Source: Halobacillus_B sp963739045 (lineage in GTDB: Bacteria; Bacillota; Bacilli; Bacillales; Halobacillaceae). Taken from it: a DNA stretch of 64,000 bases. The notes below the pieces were generated by a model. It saw nothing but the letters and a program-made list of their open reading frames with translations. It ran no database searches and was not told the origin of the DNA. The position numbers and the translations under genes were made by a program. Within the stretch, counting starts at the first letter, position 1. Each line of letters starts with the position of its first letter. This document shows positions 33,873 through 42,923 of this stretch, one piece after another. The stretch spans positions 744,001 through 808,000 of the forward strand of contig CAVTYY010000001.1 in NCBI GenBank assembly GCA_963739045.1, written 5' to 3'.

Positions 33873-35321
33873 ATGCACACTAAGGTAAAAGCAGTGAAAA
33901 TGTTGTTAGGCGGAAAATGGGTGTCTACGGATGAAACATTTGAGGTGCGTAATCCTCAGAACAATGAGCCGATCGCAACCGTGCCATCTGCTTCAAAAAA
34001 AGATATGGCAGCAGCAATTGAAAAAGCCGATCGTACCTACCGCCATACGCAGGTATGGCCAGCTCATGAACGGATGCGCATTTTAAACCGGGTCGTCGAT
34101 TATATGAAACAGCATGCTGAAACCTTTGCTGAAACAATTGCTTCAGAAGGCAGTAAAACGATTAATGAAGCTCGAGGAGAGGTAAAGCGGGCGACTCAAA
34201 CGATTCAAATTAGTGCTGAAGAAGCCCGAAGAATGAATGGTGAAACGATAAATTTCGATCAAAATGAGGGCAGTGAAAATCGAGTAGGATACCATTACCG
34301 GTTTCCTATCGGTGTGATCGGAGCGATTACGCCTTTTAATGACCCGTTAAATTTAGTTGCTCACAAGATCGGCCCTGCCATTGCCTCTGGTAATGCGATT
34401 GTAGTAAAGCCTGCCTCCGTGACTCCGCTTAGTGCGCTGCTGTTAGCGGAAGCTTTCACAGAAGCTGGTTTGCCAGAAGGATTTTTATCGGTAATTACCG
34501 GCTCTGGCAGGGAGATTGGCGAAACGCTCGTGACCCATCCCGCTGTACAGATGGTTTCCTTTACGGGCGGTTCAGCTGCGGGAGAACGGATTTCGCAAAA
34601 AGCGGGCACGAAAAAAGTCAGCATGGAGCTGGGCTCAAATTCGCCGGTGATTGTCTTGAAGGATGCTGATCTTCATGACGCGGTGCAATCCTGTGTGTCT
34701 GGAGCTTTCTCTGCAGTCGGTCAGAATTGTATAGGTGTTCAGCGGATTTACGTTGAAAAAGAAATATATCCAATCTTTCTTGATACATTTGTCAGCCGGA
34801 CCTTGGAATTAAATGTTGGGGATAAAATGGATGAACTGACAGATGTAGGACCGATGATTAATCAGCAAGAAGCTGAGCGTGTGGAAGAGTGGGTGAACGA
34901 AGCGGTTGCGGATGGCGCTAAAGTAGAAGCGGGCGGTGAGAGGTCAGGAGCCTTTTACTATCCTACTGTACTCACACAGGTTCCTCAAACGGCAAAAATA
35001 GCCGTGGATGAAATCTTCGGTCCTGTTGTGCTCATTCAGCCGGTAGAGAATCTGACTGAAGCAGTCGAGCGCTCCAATGAGGTGAACTATGGTTTGCAGG
35101 CAGGTATTTTCACTAGTAATATTAACCACGCATTCTACACGATCAAGCACATGAATGTAGGCGGGATTATGATCAATGACAGCAGTGATTATCGGATTGA
35201 TGCCATGCCATTTGGCGGCACGAAAGGTTCAGGCATTGGACGTGAAGGAATTCGATATGCCATGGAATCGATGACGGAACAAAAAGTAGTCTGCTTCCGC
35301 TTACAAGAGAATATGCTTTAA
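33873..35321 (+). CDS. Aldehyde dehydrogenase (semialdehyde-oxidising, DoeC-like role)
   Basis: NAD(P)-dependent aldehyde dehydrogenase, 482 aa. The catalytic Glu is in SMELGSNSPVIV and the nucleophilic Cys in AVGQNCIGVQR; GAITPFNDPLNLVAHKIGPA, FTGGSAAGE and EIFGPVV are typical. Ending the ectoine operon, it most likely oxidises aspartate semialdehyde to aspartate, the role of DoeC. Succinate semialdehyde or lactaldehyde are possible substrates by sequence alone. AGGAGGG precedes the ATG. Confidence 0.87.
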   Translation: MHTKVKAVKMLLGGKWVSTDETFEVRNPQNNEPIATVPSASKKDMAAAIEKADRTYRHTQVWPAHERMRILNRVVDYMKQHAETFAETIASEGSKTINEARGEVKRATQTIQISAEEARRMNGETINFDQNEGSENRVGYHYRFPIGVIGAITPFNDPLNLVAHKIGPAIASGNAIVVKPASVTPLSALLLAEAFTEAGLPEGFLSVITGSGREIGETLVTHPAVQMVSFTGGSAAGERISQKAGTKKVSMELGSNSPVIVLKDADLHDAVQSCVSGAFSAVGQNCIGVQRIYVEKEIYPIFLDTFVSRTLELNVGDKMDELTDVGPMINQQEAERVEEWVNEAVADGAKVEAGGERSGAFYYPTVLTQVPQTAKIAVDEIFGPVVLIQPVENLTEAVERSNEVNYGLQAGIFTSNINHAFYTIKHMNVGGIMINDSSDYRIDAMPFGGTKGSGIGREGIRYAMESMTEQKVVCFRLQENML

Positions 35322-35396
35322 TTGGGAAATTAGAGGATAGGCAATATTAAGTTGCTTAATCGAATTATCCTGGGACAGAAGTCTGTTAGCCATTAT

Positions 35397-35445
35397 TAAA
35401 CCCGAACGATGAAGCGATTAACACGCCTTCATCGTTCGGGTTTTG
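35397..35445 (+). terminator. Terminator of the ectoine operon (CCGAAC family)
   Basis: AAACCCGAACGATGAAG (35398-35414) pairs with CTTCATCGTTCGGGTTT (about 35427-35443), a 17-bp perfect stem with a T run. Confidence 0.9.
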
Positions 35446-35566
35446 TTCTGCCCAGCATGAGCGGGATTTCTTGACGGTTACACAGGACGTATGGTTTGTT
35501 TCCCTTTTTTTGGTCAGGTTTCTCTGATGAACAGGAAAGTGGAAATAAAAAAATAGAAACCATTCC

Positions 35567-35682
35567 AGCGTAGGAAATACACGGAGACTTCTGCGGGAGG
35601 AAGGCATAGGTGTGACCCCGGAGTGCGCAGCACGAGGAGGCCCACCAGCCGCCCGCGAAAAGCGGAGTGTATTTCCGGAGCG
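35567..35682. repeat. Degenerate hairpin repeat element, copy 3
   Basis: 116 bp bounded by imperfect inverted repeats with a perfect GGAAATACAC / GTGTATTTCC core. The interior contains CTGCGGGAGGAAGGC, GACCCCGGAGTGCGCAGCA, CGAGGAGGCCCACC and CCGCCCGCGAAAAGCG. It aligns by eye with copy 1 (shared CTGyGGG, GGC, CGAnGAGGAGGCyC). The rest of 35322-35935 holds the operon terminator and AT-rich DNA without a gene. Confidence 0.6.
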
Positions 35683-35935
35683 TTCTTTCTAAGTAAACCC
35701 CTGCACTTCCCTTGTTTGTTCGTCTTTAAATGGCAGATATTTTCTTTTGTCACAGGCCATTTATGGTGAATAACCTTCTTTTATCTTAGTATTTTTTTGC
35801 CTCAAAATTAATCTCTTCTCATATCCTTCTCGTTAGCCCTCCGCTATGAGAGTGAAAAAAATGGAACGTTCTCCTAAGGATAATATCATGCACAGTGCAA
35901 ATATTAACTAAGATCATTCGTATAGGAGGACTAAC

Positions 35936-36661
35936 ATGAAAAAAGGTGTACTTTCAATATTTTCAGCTGTAATCATGATGACGACGCTTGCAGCTTGTAA
36001 TACAACAAATGACCAAGGTGCTATGGATCGTAATCGAACGAACTATAATACCGTAAGTTATGGACCTGAAGACTATGGAAATCGTGAAGGTCAATACAGC
36101 AATCGCCAGCAGGGAAATATTAACCGTGTCATTCCTGGACAAAATCGCTTTGATGCAAATATTCCCTTTGAAGGCATGAACCCAAATGGTACCACACAAA
36201 CTCCGAATTCCTTTGATCAGGCGGAGAGATTTCAACAGCCGGGAAATCAGACGAATACAAATAACGAACGGGTAGATCAAGTAAATGGTGCCTTTCAGGA
36301 ACAAGTGGTTCAATTAACAAATAAAGCTCGTAAGAAACAAGGACTTACCGCATTGAAAATTGATCCGCAGGTAGCGAAGGTCGCCCAAACTAAAGCGAAC
36401 GATATGGCCAAGAATAATTATTTCTCCCATACCTCTCCTACTTACGGTTCTCCATTTCAAATGATGAAGCAATTTGGAGTGAGTTACCATATTGCTGAAG
36501 AGAATATTGCAGCAGGCCAGCAAACCCCTGATGAAGTAGTTAAAGCCTGGTTAAATAGCCCAGGACACCGCAAAAATATTATGAATAAAAATGTAACGCA
36601 TATTGGTGTTGGCTATGCAGCTGATGGATCAAACTGGTCTCAGATGTTTATAGGGAAATAG
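35936..36661 (+). CDS. CAP/SCP-domain lipoprotein (YkwD-like)
   Basis: 241 aa. A lipoprotein signal with lipobox LAAC (Cys20) is followed by an Asn/Gln-rich linker (about 21-115). A C-terminal CAP domain has LTNKARKKQGLTALKID, NYFSHTSPTYGSPFQMM, AEENIAAGQQTP, NSPGHRKNIMN and THIGVGYA. CAP proteins of this group are secreted or cell-surface and of unknown biochemical function; some are spore-associated. AGGAGG precedes the ATG. Monocistronic, with its own terminator. Confidence 0.88.
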   Translation: MKKGVLSIFSAVIMMTTLAACNTTNDQGAMDRNRTNYNTVSYGPEDYGNREGQYSNRQQGNINRVIPGQNRFDANIPFEGMNPNGTTQTPNSFDQAERFQQPGNQTNTNNERVDQVNGAFQEQVVQLTNKARKKQGLTALKIDPQVAKVAQTKANDMAKNNYFSHTSPTYGSPFQMMKQFGVSYHIAEENIAAGQQTPDEVVKAWLNSPGHRKNIMNKNVTHIGVGYAADGSNWSQMFIGK

Positions 36662-36693
36662 CAAGCAGGGCGCATCATGCGTCTTGCTTTTTT
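36661..36693 (+). terminator. Terminator after the CAP lipoprotein gene
   Basis: GCAAGCAGGGCGCA pairs with TGCGTCTTGC, followed by TTTTTT. Confidence 0.75.
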
Positions 36694-36818
36694 ACTAGGA
36701 TTTTTTGTGATTTATTTTGGATGCATCTGACATGAGTGAATCCGGCTGTTTCTGGAATACTGAGCAGTAAGGGACATTATTTCATATCTTTTATCTTGTG
36801 TTTATCGAAAGTGAGACG

Positions 36819-37532
36819 ATGATTGTGAATAAATTAAAGGTTTTAATTGGCTTGTTTCTTCTTATTTCATTCTTCCAGCCCTTATCTGTATCAGCTGCGA
36901 AAGAGGGGAACCTTGTAGCCATTGGTGACTCTATTCCTTATGGATACAATTTAACAGGGGATAATAAGATGCCTCCTAAGGAAGCTTTTCCTTATCTTAT
37001 TGGAAATGAAAAGGGTCTCGAGGTAACTAACTTAGGGATCCCTGGCTTAACTTCATCGGAGCTGCTTCAAGCTGTCAACACAAACGAAGTGTTCAGAGAA
37101 ACACTTAAAGACGCTGATTATGTCATTGTTTATATTGGAGGAAATGACCTTTTGAATGTCGTCAAGAAAAACGGTGGATTGAAAAACATCAAGTTAGAAG
37201 AAGTTGCCCCGGTTGTAAGGGATCTAATCTATAATGTTTATGCGACTATCTTGGCGATCAACAAGCTGACCGATGGGCAGATCCTCGTGTATAACATTTA
37301 TAACCCTTACCCAGCGGCAGGAGCAAAGCTGAACACTCCGCTAAGGTACATTAATAAGCAATATGCTTCGTTGATTGAAGTGCTCAGTCACTTTACGGAT
37401 GTGGACCTTGTTAATGCCTATCAGGCTTTTAAAGGACATCCAGAGTACATTCTCTCTAAAGATGTTCATCCTACAATTAAAGGTCAGCAGGTTCTTGCCG
37501 GTATTGGGATGAAAAAACTGCACCATCGTTAG
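36819..37532 (+). CDS. Secreted SGNH/GDSL-family hydrolase
   Basis: About 237 aa. A signal peptide (LKVLIGLFLLISFFQPLSVSAA) is followed by the catalytic blocks: Ser in AIGDSIPYG, Gly in GIPGLTSSE, Asn in IGGNDLL, and Asp/His in DVHPTIKG. The residues fit an esterase or lipase-like enzyme acting outside the cell, similar to Bacillus lysophospholipase-like proteins; the substrate is unknown. The start at 36819 was chosen because it directly precedes the signal peptide; an ATG at 36798 is in frame. Confidence 0.85.
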   Translation: MIVNKLKVLIGLFLLISFFQPLSVSAAKEGNLVAIGDSIPYGYNLTGDNKMPPKEAFPYLIGNEKGLEVTNLGIPGLTSSELLQAVNTNEVFRETLKDADYVIVYIGGNDLLNVVKKNGGLKNIKLEEVAPVVRDLIYNVYATILAINKLTDGQILVYNIYNPYPAAGAKLNTPLRYINKQYASLIEVLSHFTDVDLVNAYQAFKGHPEYILSKDVHPTIKGQQVLAGIGMKKLHHR

Positions 37533-37636
37533 AATCAGACTGGGACGTAGGGAAATGCCTAAATCTAAAGACGAACATCTAGTGAAGGTCAGAGATATAC
37601 ATTGAATGAAGATTTTCGCGCATTAGGCAAGACAAA

Positions 37637-37690
37637 AAATCCGAACGATGATGGAAGAATGTCTTTAATAGTTCTTCATCGCTCGGATTT
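37637..37690 (+). terminator. Terminator after the SGNH hydrolase (CCGAAC family)
   Basis: AAATCCGAACGATG (from 37638) pairs with CTTCATCGCTCGGATTT ending at 37690, imperfectly. The 37533-37788 gap otherwise shows nothing coding. Confidence 0.65.
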
Positions 37691-37788
37691 CATTATGGCT
37701 AAAAGATTTCTCTCCCAGCCTCTTACTTTTTTTCCGTTCAGTCATGTTATACTAGTCCTATTCTTTTTACCGTTAGGAGACTGAGTAA

Positions 37789-38775
37789 ATGATCCGATTT
37801 GGAATAATTGGCACAAATACGATTACTGAAAAAATGCTCGATGCAGCTTCCCATCTTGAAGACTTTCAATTAACGGCAGTTTATTCGAGAACAGAAGAGA
37901 AAGCAAAAGAATTCGCGGATCGCAAAGGAGCAGCATTGACCTTCACTTCTGTAGAAGCCTTAGCGAAGAGTGAGGAAGTGGATGCCGTTTACATTGCGAG
38001 TCCCAACTCGTTTCATGCGGAGCAGGCGATCACGTGTATGTCCTATGGGAAACATGTGCTTTGTGAGAAGCCTATGGCCTCCAATGAACAGGAAACAGCG
38101 GCTATGATCGCAGCGGCACAGCACCATGATGTCTTATTAATGGAAGCTGTAAAGTCAACCCTTCATCCTGGGTTTGTTTATCTGCAAGAAAATTTACATA
38201 AAATTGGTCCCATCAGACGATACACGGGTAATTTCTGTAAATATTCCTCGCGTTATGACGCCTATAAAGAAGGCACGATCTTAAATGCTTTTAATCCAAA
38301 ATTTTCAAACGGATCCATAATGGATCTTGGAGTTTATGGGCTTTATCCAATGGTGGTCCTGTTCGGACAGCCCCAGGCGATTAAAGCAAATGGAGTAGCA
38401 TTAGAGTCCGGGGTTGATGGGGAAGGAAGTATTCTAGCTCAATATGAAGAGATGGAAGGCGTCGTTATGCATTCCAAGATTATTCATTCGTATGCTCCTT
38501 CAGAAATACAAGGAGAGAAGGCAGCCATCATCATTCCTAATATTTCTGAACCAAGTGACGTGACCATTCGTTACAACGATGGAAAGACAGAATCATTCGA
38601 CTCATCCCAGCTTTATCCACCTATGTATTATGAAATTAAAGAATTTATTCAAGTAATCTTGAATGGAGATAAGCAATCTAACGTGAACTCCCATCGGGCA
38701 AGCTTGATTACTTCCAGTATTCTGGATAGAGCTCGTGAGCAAATGGGGATCGTGTTTCCAGCGGATCACAAGTAA
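37789..38775 (+). CDS. Gfo/Idh/MocA-family oxidoreductase
   Basis: 328-aa NAD(P)-dependent dehydrogenase. N-terminal Rossmann fold (RFGIIGTNTITEKML), the YIASPNSFHAEQ segment, and the family's catalytic Lys in HVLCEKPMASN. The C-terminal alpha/beta domain contains GSIMDLGVYGLYPMVVLFG. It resembles Bacillus YulF-type proteins; substrates in this family are sugars, inositols or related polyols and cannot be predicted. Start after TTAGGAGACTGAG. Monocistronic between two CCGAAC-type terminators. Confidence 0.87.
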   Translation: MIRFGIIGTNTITEKMLDAASHLEDFQLTAVYSRTEEKAKEFADRKGAALTFTSVEALAKSEEVDAVYIASPNSFHAEQAITCMSYGKHVLCEKPMASNEQETAAMIAAAQHHDVLLMEAVKSTLHPGFVYLQENLHKIGPIRRYTGNFCKYSSRYDAYKEGTILNAFNPKFSNGSIMDLGVYGLYPMVVLFGQPQAIKANGVALESGVDGEGSILAQYEEMEGVVMHSKIIHSYAPSEIQGEKAAIIIPNISEPSDVTIRYNDGKTESFDSSQLYPPMYYEIKEFIQVILNGDKQSNVNSHRASLITSSILDRAREQMGIVFPADHK

Positions 38776-38802
38776 TCATTTAATTAAAAAGACGGAGTCA
38801 AA

Positions 38803-38851
38803 ATACAGAAAACCCGAACCATTAAGTTACATTGGTTCGGGTTTTCTGTAT
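38803..38851 (+). terminator. Terminator with 19-bp perfect stem (CCGAAC family)
   Basis: ATACAGAAAACCCGAACCA (38803-38821) and TGGTTCGGGTTTTCTGTAT (38833-38851) are exact complements, one of the longest stems of this family in the window. Confidence 0.9.
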
Positions 38852-38970
38852 AGAGCGATTAGTGAAGGAACTGCTTACCCGATGTATGCTGTGATTTTAT
38901 TTAGAGTTTTCTCATATCCTTTAAGAATAGACTCATACTAACCTAAATGAGCAATAAGGAGTGTGAGAAG

Positions 38971-40206
38971 ATGAACCTTCAATCGGGAAGTTATTATTGG
39001 CCTTCGACGTGGGAATCGATCCCTGATTATCCCAGCTTAGATCAGGATATTACCTGTGACGTTCTCATAGTAGGGGGTGGCAGTTCTGGGGCTCAATGCG
39101 CCTATTTTCTTGCTGATTATCATTTAGATGTAGTGTTGATAGATAAGCAAAAAGCTGGACTGGGCAGTACAAGCACGAATACTTGTCTTCTGCAATACTC
39201 AGGTGAAAAAACGTTTACGGATCTTGTGAATATCTTTGGTGATGATTACGTTACCCGGCATCTTCAGCTTTGTCAGGAAGCGATTGATGATATTGAAAAG
39301 GCATGCAGCCTGATCGATTATGACAGCGAGTTTACAAGAAGAGATACCCTTTACTATGTAAGTTATGAAAAGGATCTTGAAGGGCTGTACAAGGAGTGTC
39401 ACTGGCTTCAGCAGCGGGGAGCTCCGGTGGAATGGTGGACAGAGCAGGAAATAAGCACTAACTATCCTTTTAAGAAGAGAGCGGGCATGTACCAGAAGAA
39501 TGATGCGGAGATGAATCCGTTCACGTTTACGCAAGGGTTATTGAAGTATGCTAAAGAACGCGGAGTCCGTATTTATGAAAACACTGGAATGACAGGGGAC
39601 CATTATGAAAAAGAACAATCTGTGATTCAGACGACTACTGGACAACGAATACGTGCGAAGAAAGTTATATACGCAGCAGGCTATGAGAATATGGAGGTAA
39701 AACCAGAGAAAAAATCCAGATTTGTAAGCACTTATACCGTTACGACAAAACCCGTTAAAGACTTTTCATCTTGGTACAACCGTACTTTGATTTGGGAAAC
39801 GGCACGCCCCTATATTTACATTCGTACTACCCAAGATAACCGGATTATTATTGGTGGACTGGATGAATCCACGGATGTAGCTGAAGAAAGAGACAGCAAG
39901 CTGCTCCATAAGCGAGACCGGCTTCTTGAAGAGTTTAATGAATTATTTCCTGATATCCATGTAGAACCCGACTACTTTTCTGCAGCCTTCTATGGGGGGA
40001 TGGTAGACGGTCTGCCAATTGCTGCCGAGTACAAAGAATATCCTAACCGCTACTTTCTATTAGGATATGGAGATAATGGGACGGTTTATAGTATGCTCCT
40101 TGCAAAATTGATTTCGAAGGCAGTGGCTGAAGAGCGGGATGGGGATTTAAAACTCTATCATCAAGATCGCCCATTAAAGAAAAAAGCTCTCTATAAACCC
40201 TCTTAA
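38971..40206 (+). CDS. DAO-family FAD-dependent oxidoreductase
   Basis: About 411 aa. FAD dinucleotide motif CDVLIVGGGSSGAQCAYFLA near residue 30, glycine-oxidase-like middle (STSTNTCLLQYSGEKTF) and a C-terminal FAD-closing motif FLLGYGDNGTVYSMLLAKL. Such enzymes oxidise amino acids, sarcosine or glycerol-3-phosphate; the substrate is unknown. The ATG at 38971 has AAGGAGTGTG upstream; another ATG at 38947 would add eight residues. There is no Rieske domain, unlike some related proteins. Confidence 0.82.
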   Translation: MNLQSGSYYWPSTWESIPDYPSLDQDITCDVLIVGGGSSGAQCAYFLADYHLDVVLIDKQKAGLGSTSTNTCLLQYSGEKTFTDLVNIFGDDYVTRHLQLCQEAIDDIEKACSLIDYDSEFTRRDTLYYVSYEKDLEGLYKECHWLQQRGAPVEWWTEQEISTNYPFKKRAGMYQKNDAEMNPFTFTQGLLKYAKERGVRIYENTGMTGDHYEKEQSVIQTTTGQRIRAKKVIYAAGYENMEVKPEKKSRFVSTYTVTTKPVKDFSSWYNRTLIWETARPYIYIRTTQDNRIIIGGLDESTDVAEERDSKLLHKRDRLLEEFNELFPDIHVEPDYFSAAFYGGMVDGLPIAAEYKEYPNRYFLLGYGDNGTVYSMLLAKLISKAVAEERDGDLKLYHQDRPLKKKALYKPS

Positions 40207-40247
40207 ATGAATAAGGGGCGTGAGGGTAAGCAAGTTTATTCTTCATA

Positions 40248-40270
40248 AACCCCGAACTTTGGGGTTGTTT
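40248..40270 (+). terminator. Weak terminator-like hairpin after the FAD oxidoreductase
   Basis: AACCCC (40249-40254) and GGGGTT (40261-40266) enclose GAACTTT, followed by GTTT. It carries the CCGAAC motif but not the long stem. The remainder of 40207-40423 holds no gene. Confidence 0.4.
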
Positions 40271-40423
40271 ATCAATATATAAAGGCGGCGCTTCGTCCAC
40301 CCGCCTCTTTTCCTAAACTAACATTTGGATTTTCCATTAAGAATCTTAGTTTTGTTCCATCCTCTTTCAATGTTTTGCGATTTATAAAGAGGCTTGTTTC
40401 ACCTTACCCACTACTCGGGTATG

Positions 40424-40804
40424 TTAAAGGTTGGATTCAGCTCCGCTGTTAATGATGTCGGCCATTTCTTTTTTTGAAACGGAGAGGTTCTTGTGCTGCA
40501 TTCCCCATTGATTCATAATCGTGAGAAAAGGGGCAGTCGTTTTGCCATAATTGGTAATTTTATATTCTACTTTCGGAGGAACTTGCTGGTGGTCCAATCT
40601 TTCTACTAGACCATCTTCAACGAGCTTGGTTAACTCTCGGGAAAGCATTCGGGAAGAAATATTTCCATCAATAGACCGCCGCAATTCATTAAACCGTACA
40701 CAGTCCTCATGAAGCAGTTTCCACAAAATTAATCCTTTCCACTTCCCGCATACAACTTCAAGAGAGATATGAATCCCTGTTTCTGCTTCCCTCACTCTGT
40801 TCAT
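40424..40804 (-). CDS. HxlR-family transcriptional regulator
   Basis: 126 aa winged helix: the HxlR pattern CGKWKGLILWKLLHEDCVRFNELRRSI, ISSRMLSRELTKLVEDGLVER and VEYKITNYGKT. The N-terminal Cys19 (VVCGKWK) matches the redox-sensing Cys position of YodB-like members. It is the second gene of a two-gene minus-strand operon. It likely controls itself and possibly the divergent ABC exporter. Confidence 0.9.
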   Translation of the reverse strand: MNRVREAETGIHISLEVVCGKWKGLILWKLLHEDCVRFNELRRSIDGNISSRMLSRELTKLVEDGLVERLDHQQVPPKVEYKITNYGKTTAPFLTIMNQWGMQHKNLSVSKKEMADIINSGAESNL

Positions 40805-40813
40805 CTCCTCCGG

Positions 40814-41005
40814 TTAATCATGTTTATTTTTTTCCATTGCTTTTTGATACCCTTCCATCATTCCCTGAGCGTAGACTCTATTAAGCACAGTCAAGGTTTG
40901 AGGGATGACTTTGTCTTCAGAGATCTCAGAGACTTTATTCAGTAAATCCACTAGTTCGAGGAAATCCTCTGAAATTGGAAAAATCGGCTTGATGTTTTTC
41001 CTCAA
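40814..41005 (-). CDS. Small hypothetical protein upstream of hxlR gene
   Basis: 63 aa, predicted helical (ISEDFLELVDLLNKVSEISED, VLNRVYAQGMMEGYQKAMEKNKHD), no recognised family. It starts with TTG at 41005, preceded by GAGGAAGGTGG, and ends 9 bases before the HxlR gene. No membrane segment or signal. It may be a partner or modulator of the regulator. Confidence 0.65.
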   Translation of the reverse strand: MRKNIKPIFPISEDFLELVDLLNKVSEISEDKVIPQTLTVLNRVYAQGMMEGYQKAMEKNKHD

Positions 41006-41047
41006 TGTACCACCTTCCTCATGCGATTGGAAAACATTTCTTTTATC

Positions 41048-41076
41048 ATTTTATTGTGTTTTGCCTATAACGGCAA
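41048..41076 (-). promoter_or_regulatory. Sigma-A promoter with overlapping palindrome, for the HxlR operon
   Basis: On the minus strand TTGCCG (41071-41076), a 17-base spacer and TAAAAT (41048-41053). The -35 lies within TTGCCTATAACGGCAA (41061-41076), whose TTGCC/GGCAA arms are a perfect inverted repeat. A regulator bound there would block this promoter; autoregulation by HxlR is inferred. Confidence 0.6.
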
Positions 41077-41215
41077 GTACTTACAAATTTGTTGCTATCT
41101 TAATATTTGACCCCCTGTTTCGGTTAGTGAAGATAAGGCAGTAAACCTAAGTGGTTCTCTAATAGACCTGTATCCTGTATAATTATAGGAACTTTCAGAC
41201 ATCGGAGGATTTATC

Positions 41216-42922
41216 ATGCGCACGATATTATCTTACGTTTATACATATAAAATTTCCGCCGTAATTGCCTTATTACTGATGGGAGTCGAACTGGTTGTTG
41301 AACTGGTCCAGCCGTTATTAATGGGGAAAATTATTGATCAGGGAATTTTGAATAAAGATCTTACATTCGTAGCCACATGGGGAGGAGTTCTTGTCGGGCT
41401 TTCTTTATTAGCCTTTACAGCCGGTATTACGAATTCGTTTTTTGCAGCAAATGCGAGTCAGGGAGCAGGATATGACCTAAGACGGGATCTTTTTAAGAAG
41501 GTTCAGGAATTTACGAGTAAGAACTTTCACTCCTTCTCCACGCCCGGATTAATCACCCGAATGACAAATGATGTAACTCAAATTCAAAATCTCATCTTTA
41601 TGTTCGTCCGGATTGCTCTTCGGGCTCCCTTATTTATTGTTTTTGCTTTAGTGATGGCTTTTTCCGTTGACGTTGAGTTAGCCTTGCTGCTGGTAGTGAC
41701 GGTTCCTGTACTGTTAATTTTTCTTATTTGGGTTTTATCTAGAGGGGTTAAGCTATTTAAATCCGTGCAGGAGAGATTAGATCAGGTAAATACTGTCATT
41801 AGGGAAAACCTGGCAGGGATCCGTCTTATCAAAGGATTTAACCGAGGCAGTTATGAGGAAGATCGCTTTAAAGAAGTTAACCACTCCTTAGTAGATAGGA
41901 ATAAACGAGCTTTATGGCTGATGGAGCTTGCAATTCCGGTTATTATGCTTGGGATGAACACCGTAATTTTAATTGTGCTTTGGGCTGGCGCAAACCAGCT
42001 TCAGACAGGTGGTGCTCGGGCAGGGGAAGTTGTGGCTATGGTGAATTACGCCACGCGAATTATGTTTACCTTTTCTGCTTTCACATTTTTAATTATGGTC
42101 TTTTCCCGTGGGAATGCCTCGGCCACCCGCATCAGTGAGGTGTTGAATGAGAAAACCCCTTCCTACTTACATGAAGAGGGGAAGTCAGAATCATTATCAG
42201 GGCAAGTGAGCTTTCGAAATGTATCTTTCGCTTTTGAAAACACCGTCACCTTAAAGGAAGTTTCCTTTCACGCAGATGCAGGCGAAACGATTGGAGTCCT
42301 CGGAGAAACGGGTTCTGGAAAAACAGCCCTGCTTCAATTAATACCGCGTCTTTACGAAAAGCAGGCAGGAGAAATTTATTTTGGCCAATTTACAATAAGT
42401 GAATTGGAAGTGAAATCCTTAAGAAAGCAAATCAGTCTCGTTCCTCAGGAAATCCACCTTTTTTCTGGAAGTGTCCGTGACAATATTGCCTGGGGGAAAG
42501 AACACGCTAAAGAAGAAGAGATCATTGAGGCAGCAAAAACGGCCCAAATTCACTCTTTCGTGACGAGTCTGCCTCAAGGTTATGATACACAACTTGGGCA
42601 GAAGGGTATTACCTTTTCCGGCGGCCAGAAGCAGCGACTTTCTATAGCGCGTGCTCTGGTCAGGGAACCGAAGATTTTAATTTTAGATGATAGTACTAGT
42701 GCGCTAGATGCCCATACTGAAGCACGTTTGTTAAAAGCATTAAAGCAAAAGAACTGTACGGTTTTTATGGTTGCTCAAAAAATAAGCTCTTTAAAAGCAG
42801 CGGATAAAATTCTTGTCCTTCATCAGGGGGGAATTATTGCAAACGGAACCCATGAAGAGCTTCTCAGAGGCAGTTCTTATTATAAACAGGTGTACCAATC
42901 TCAGCAGGAGGAAGTGATGTAA
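41216..42922 (+). CDS. ABC exporter half-transporter with degenerate catalytic site
   Basis: 568 aa: six-helix membrane domain (1 to about 320), then a nucleotide-binding domain. Walker A GETGSGKTALLQ, signature FSGGQKQRLSIARAL and Walker B ILILDDSTSALD are seen. The catalytic Glu after Walker B is Asp (DDSTS), and the switch His is Gln (MVAQKIS). It pairs with the next gene, one base away, as a heterodimer of the YfiB/YheI or BmrC type, exporting drugs or lipids. GGAGG precedes the ATG. Confidence 0.88.
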   Translation: MRTILSYVYTYKISAVIALLLMGVELVVELVQPLLMGKIIDQGILNKDLTFVATWGGVLVGLSLLAFTAGITNSFFAANASQGAGYDLRRDLFKKVQEFTSKNFHSFSTPGLITRMTNDVTQIQNLIFMFVRIALRAPLFIVFALVMAFSVDVELALLLVVTVPVLLIFLIWVLSRGVKLFKSVQERLDQVNTVIRENLAGIRLIKGFNRGSYEEDRFKEVNHSLVDRNKRALWLMELAIPVIMLGMNTVILIVLWAGANQLQTGGARAGEVVAMVNYATRIMFTFSAFTFLIMVFSRGNASATRISEVLNEKTPSYLHEEGKSESLSGQVSFRNVSFAFENTVTLKEVSFHADAGETIGVLGETGSGKTALLQLIPRLYEKQAGEIYFGQFTISELEVKSLRKQISLVPQEIHLFSGSVRDNIAWGKEHAKEEEIIEAAKTAQIHSFVTSLPQGYDTQLGQKGITFSGGQKQRLSIARALVREPKILILDDSTSALDAHTEARLLKALKQKNCTVFMVAQKISSLKAADKILVLHQGGIIANGTHEELLRGSSYYKQVYQSQQEEVM

Positions 42923-42923
42923 G

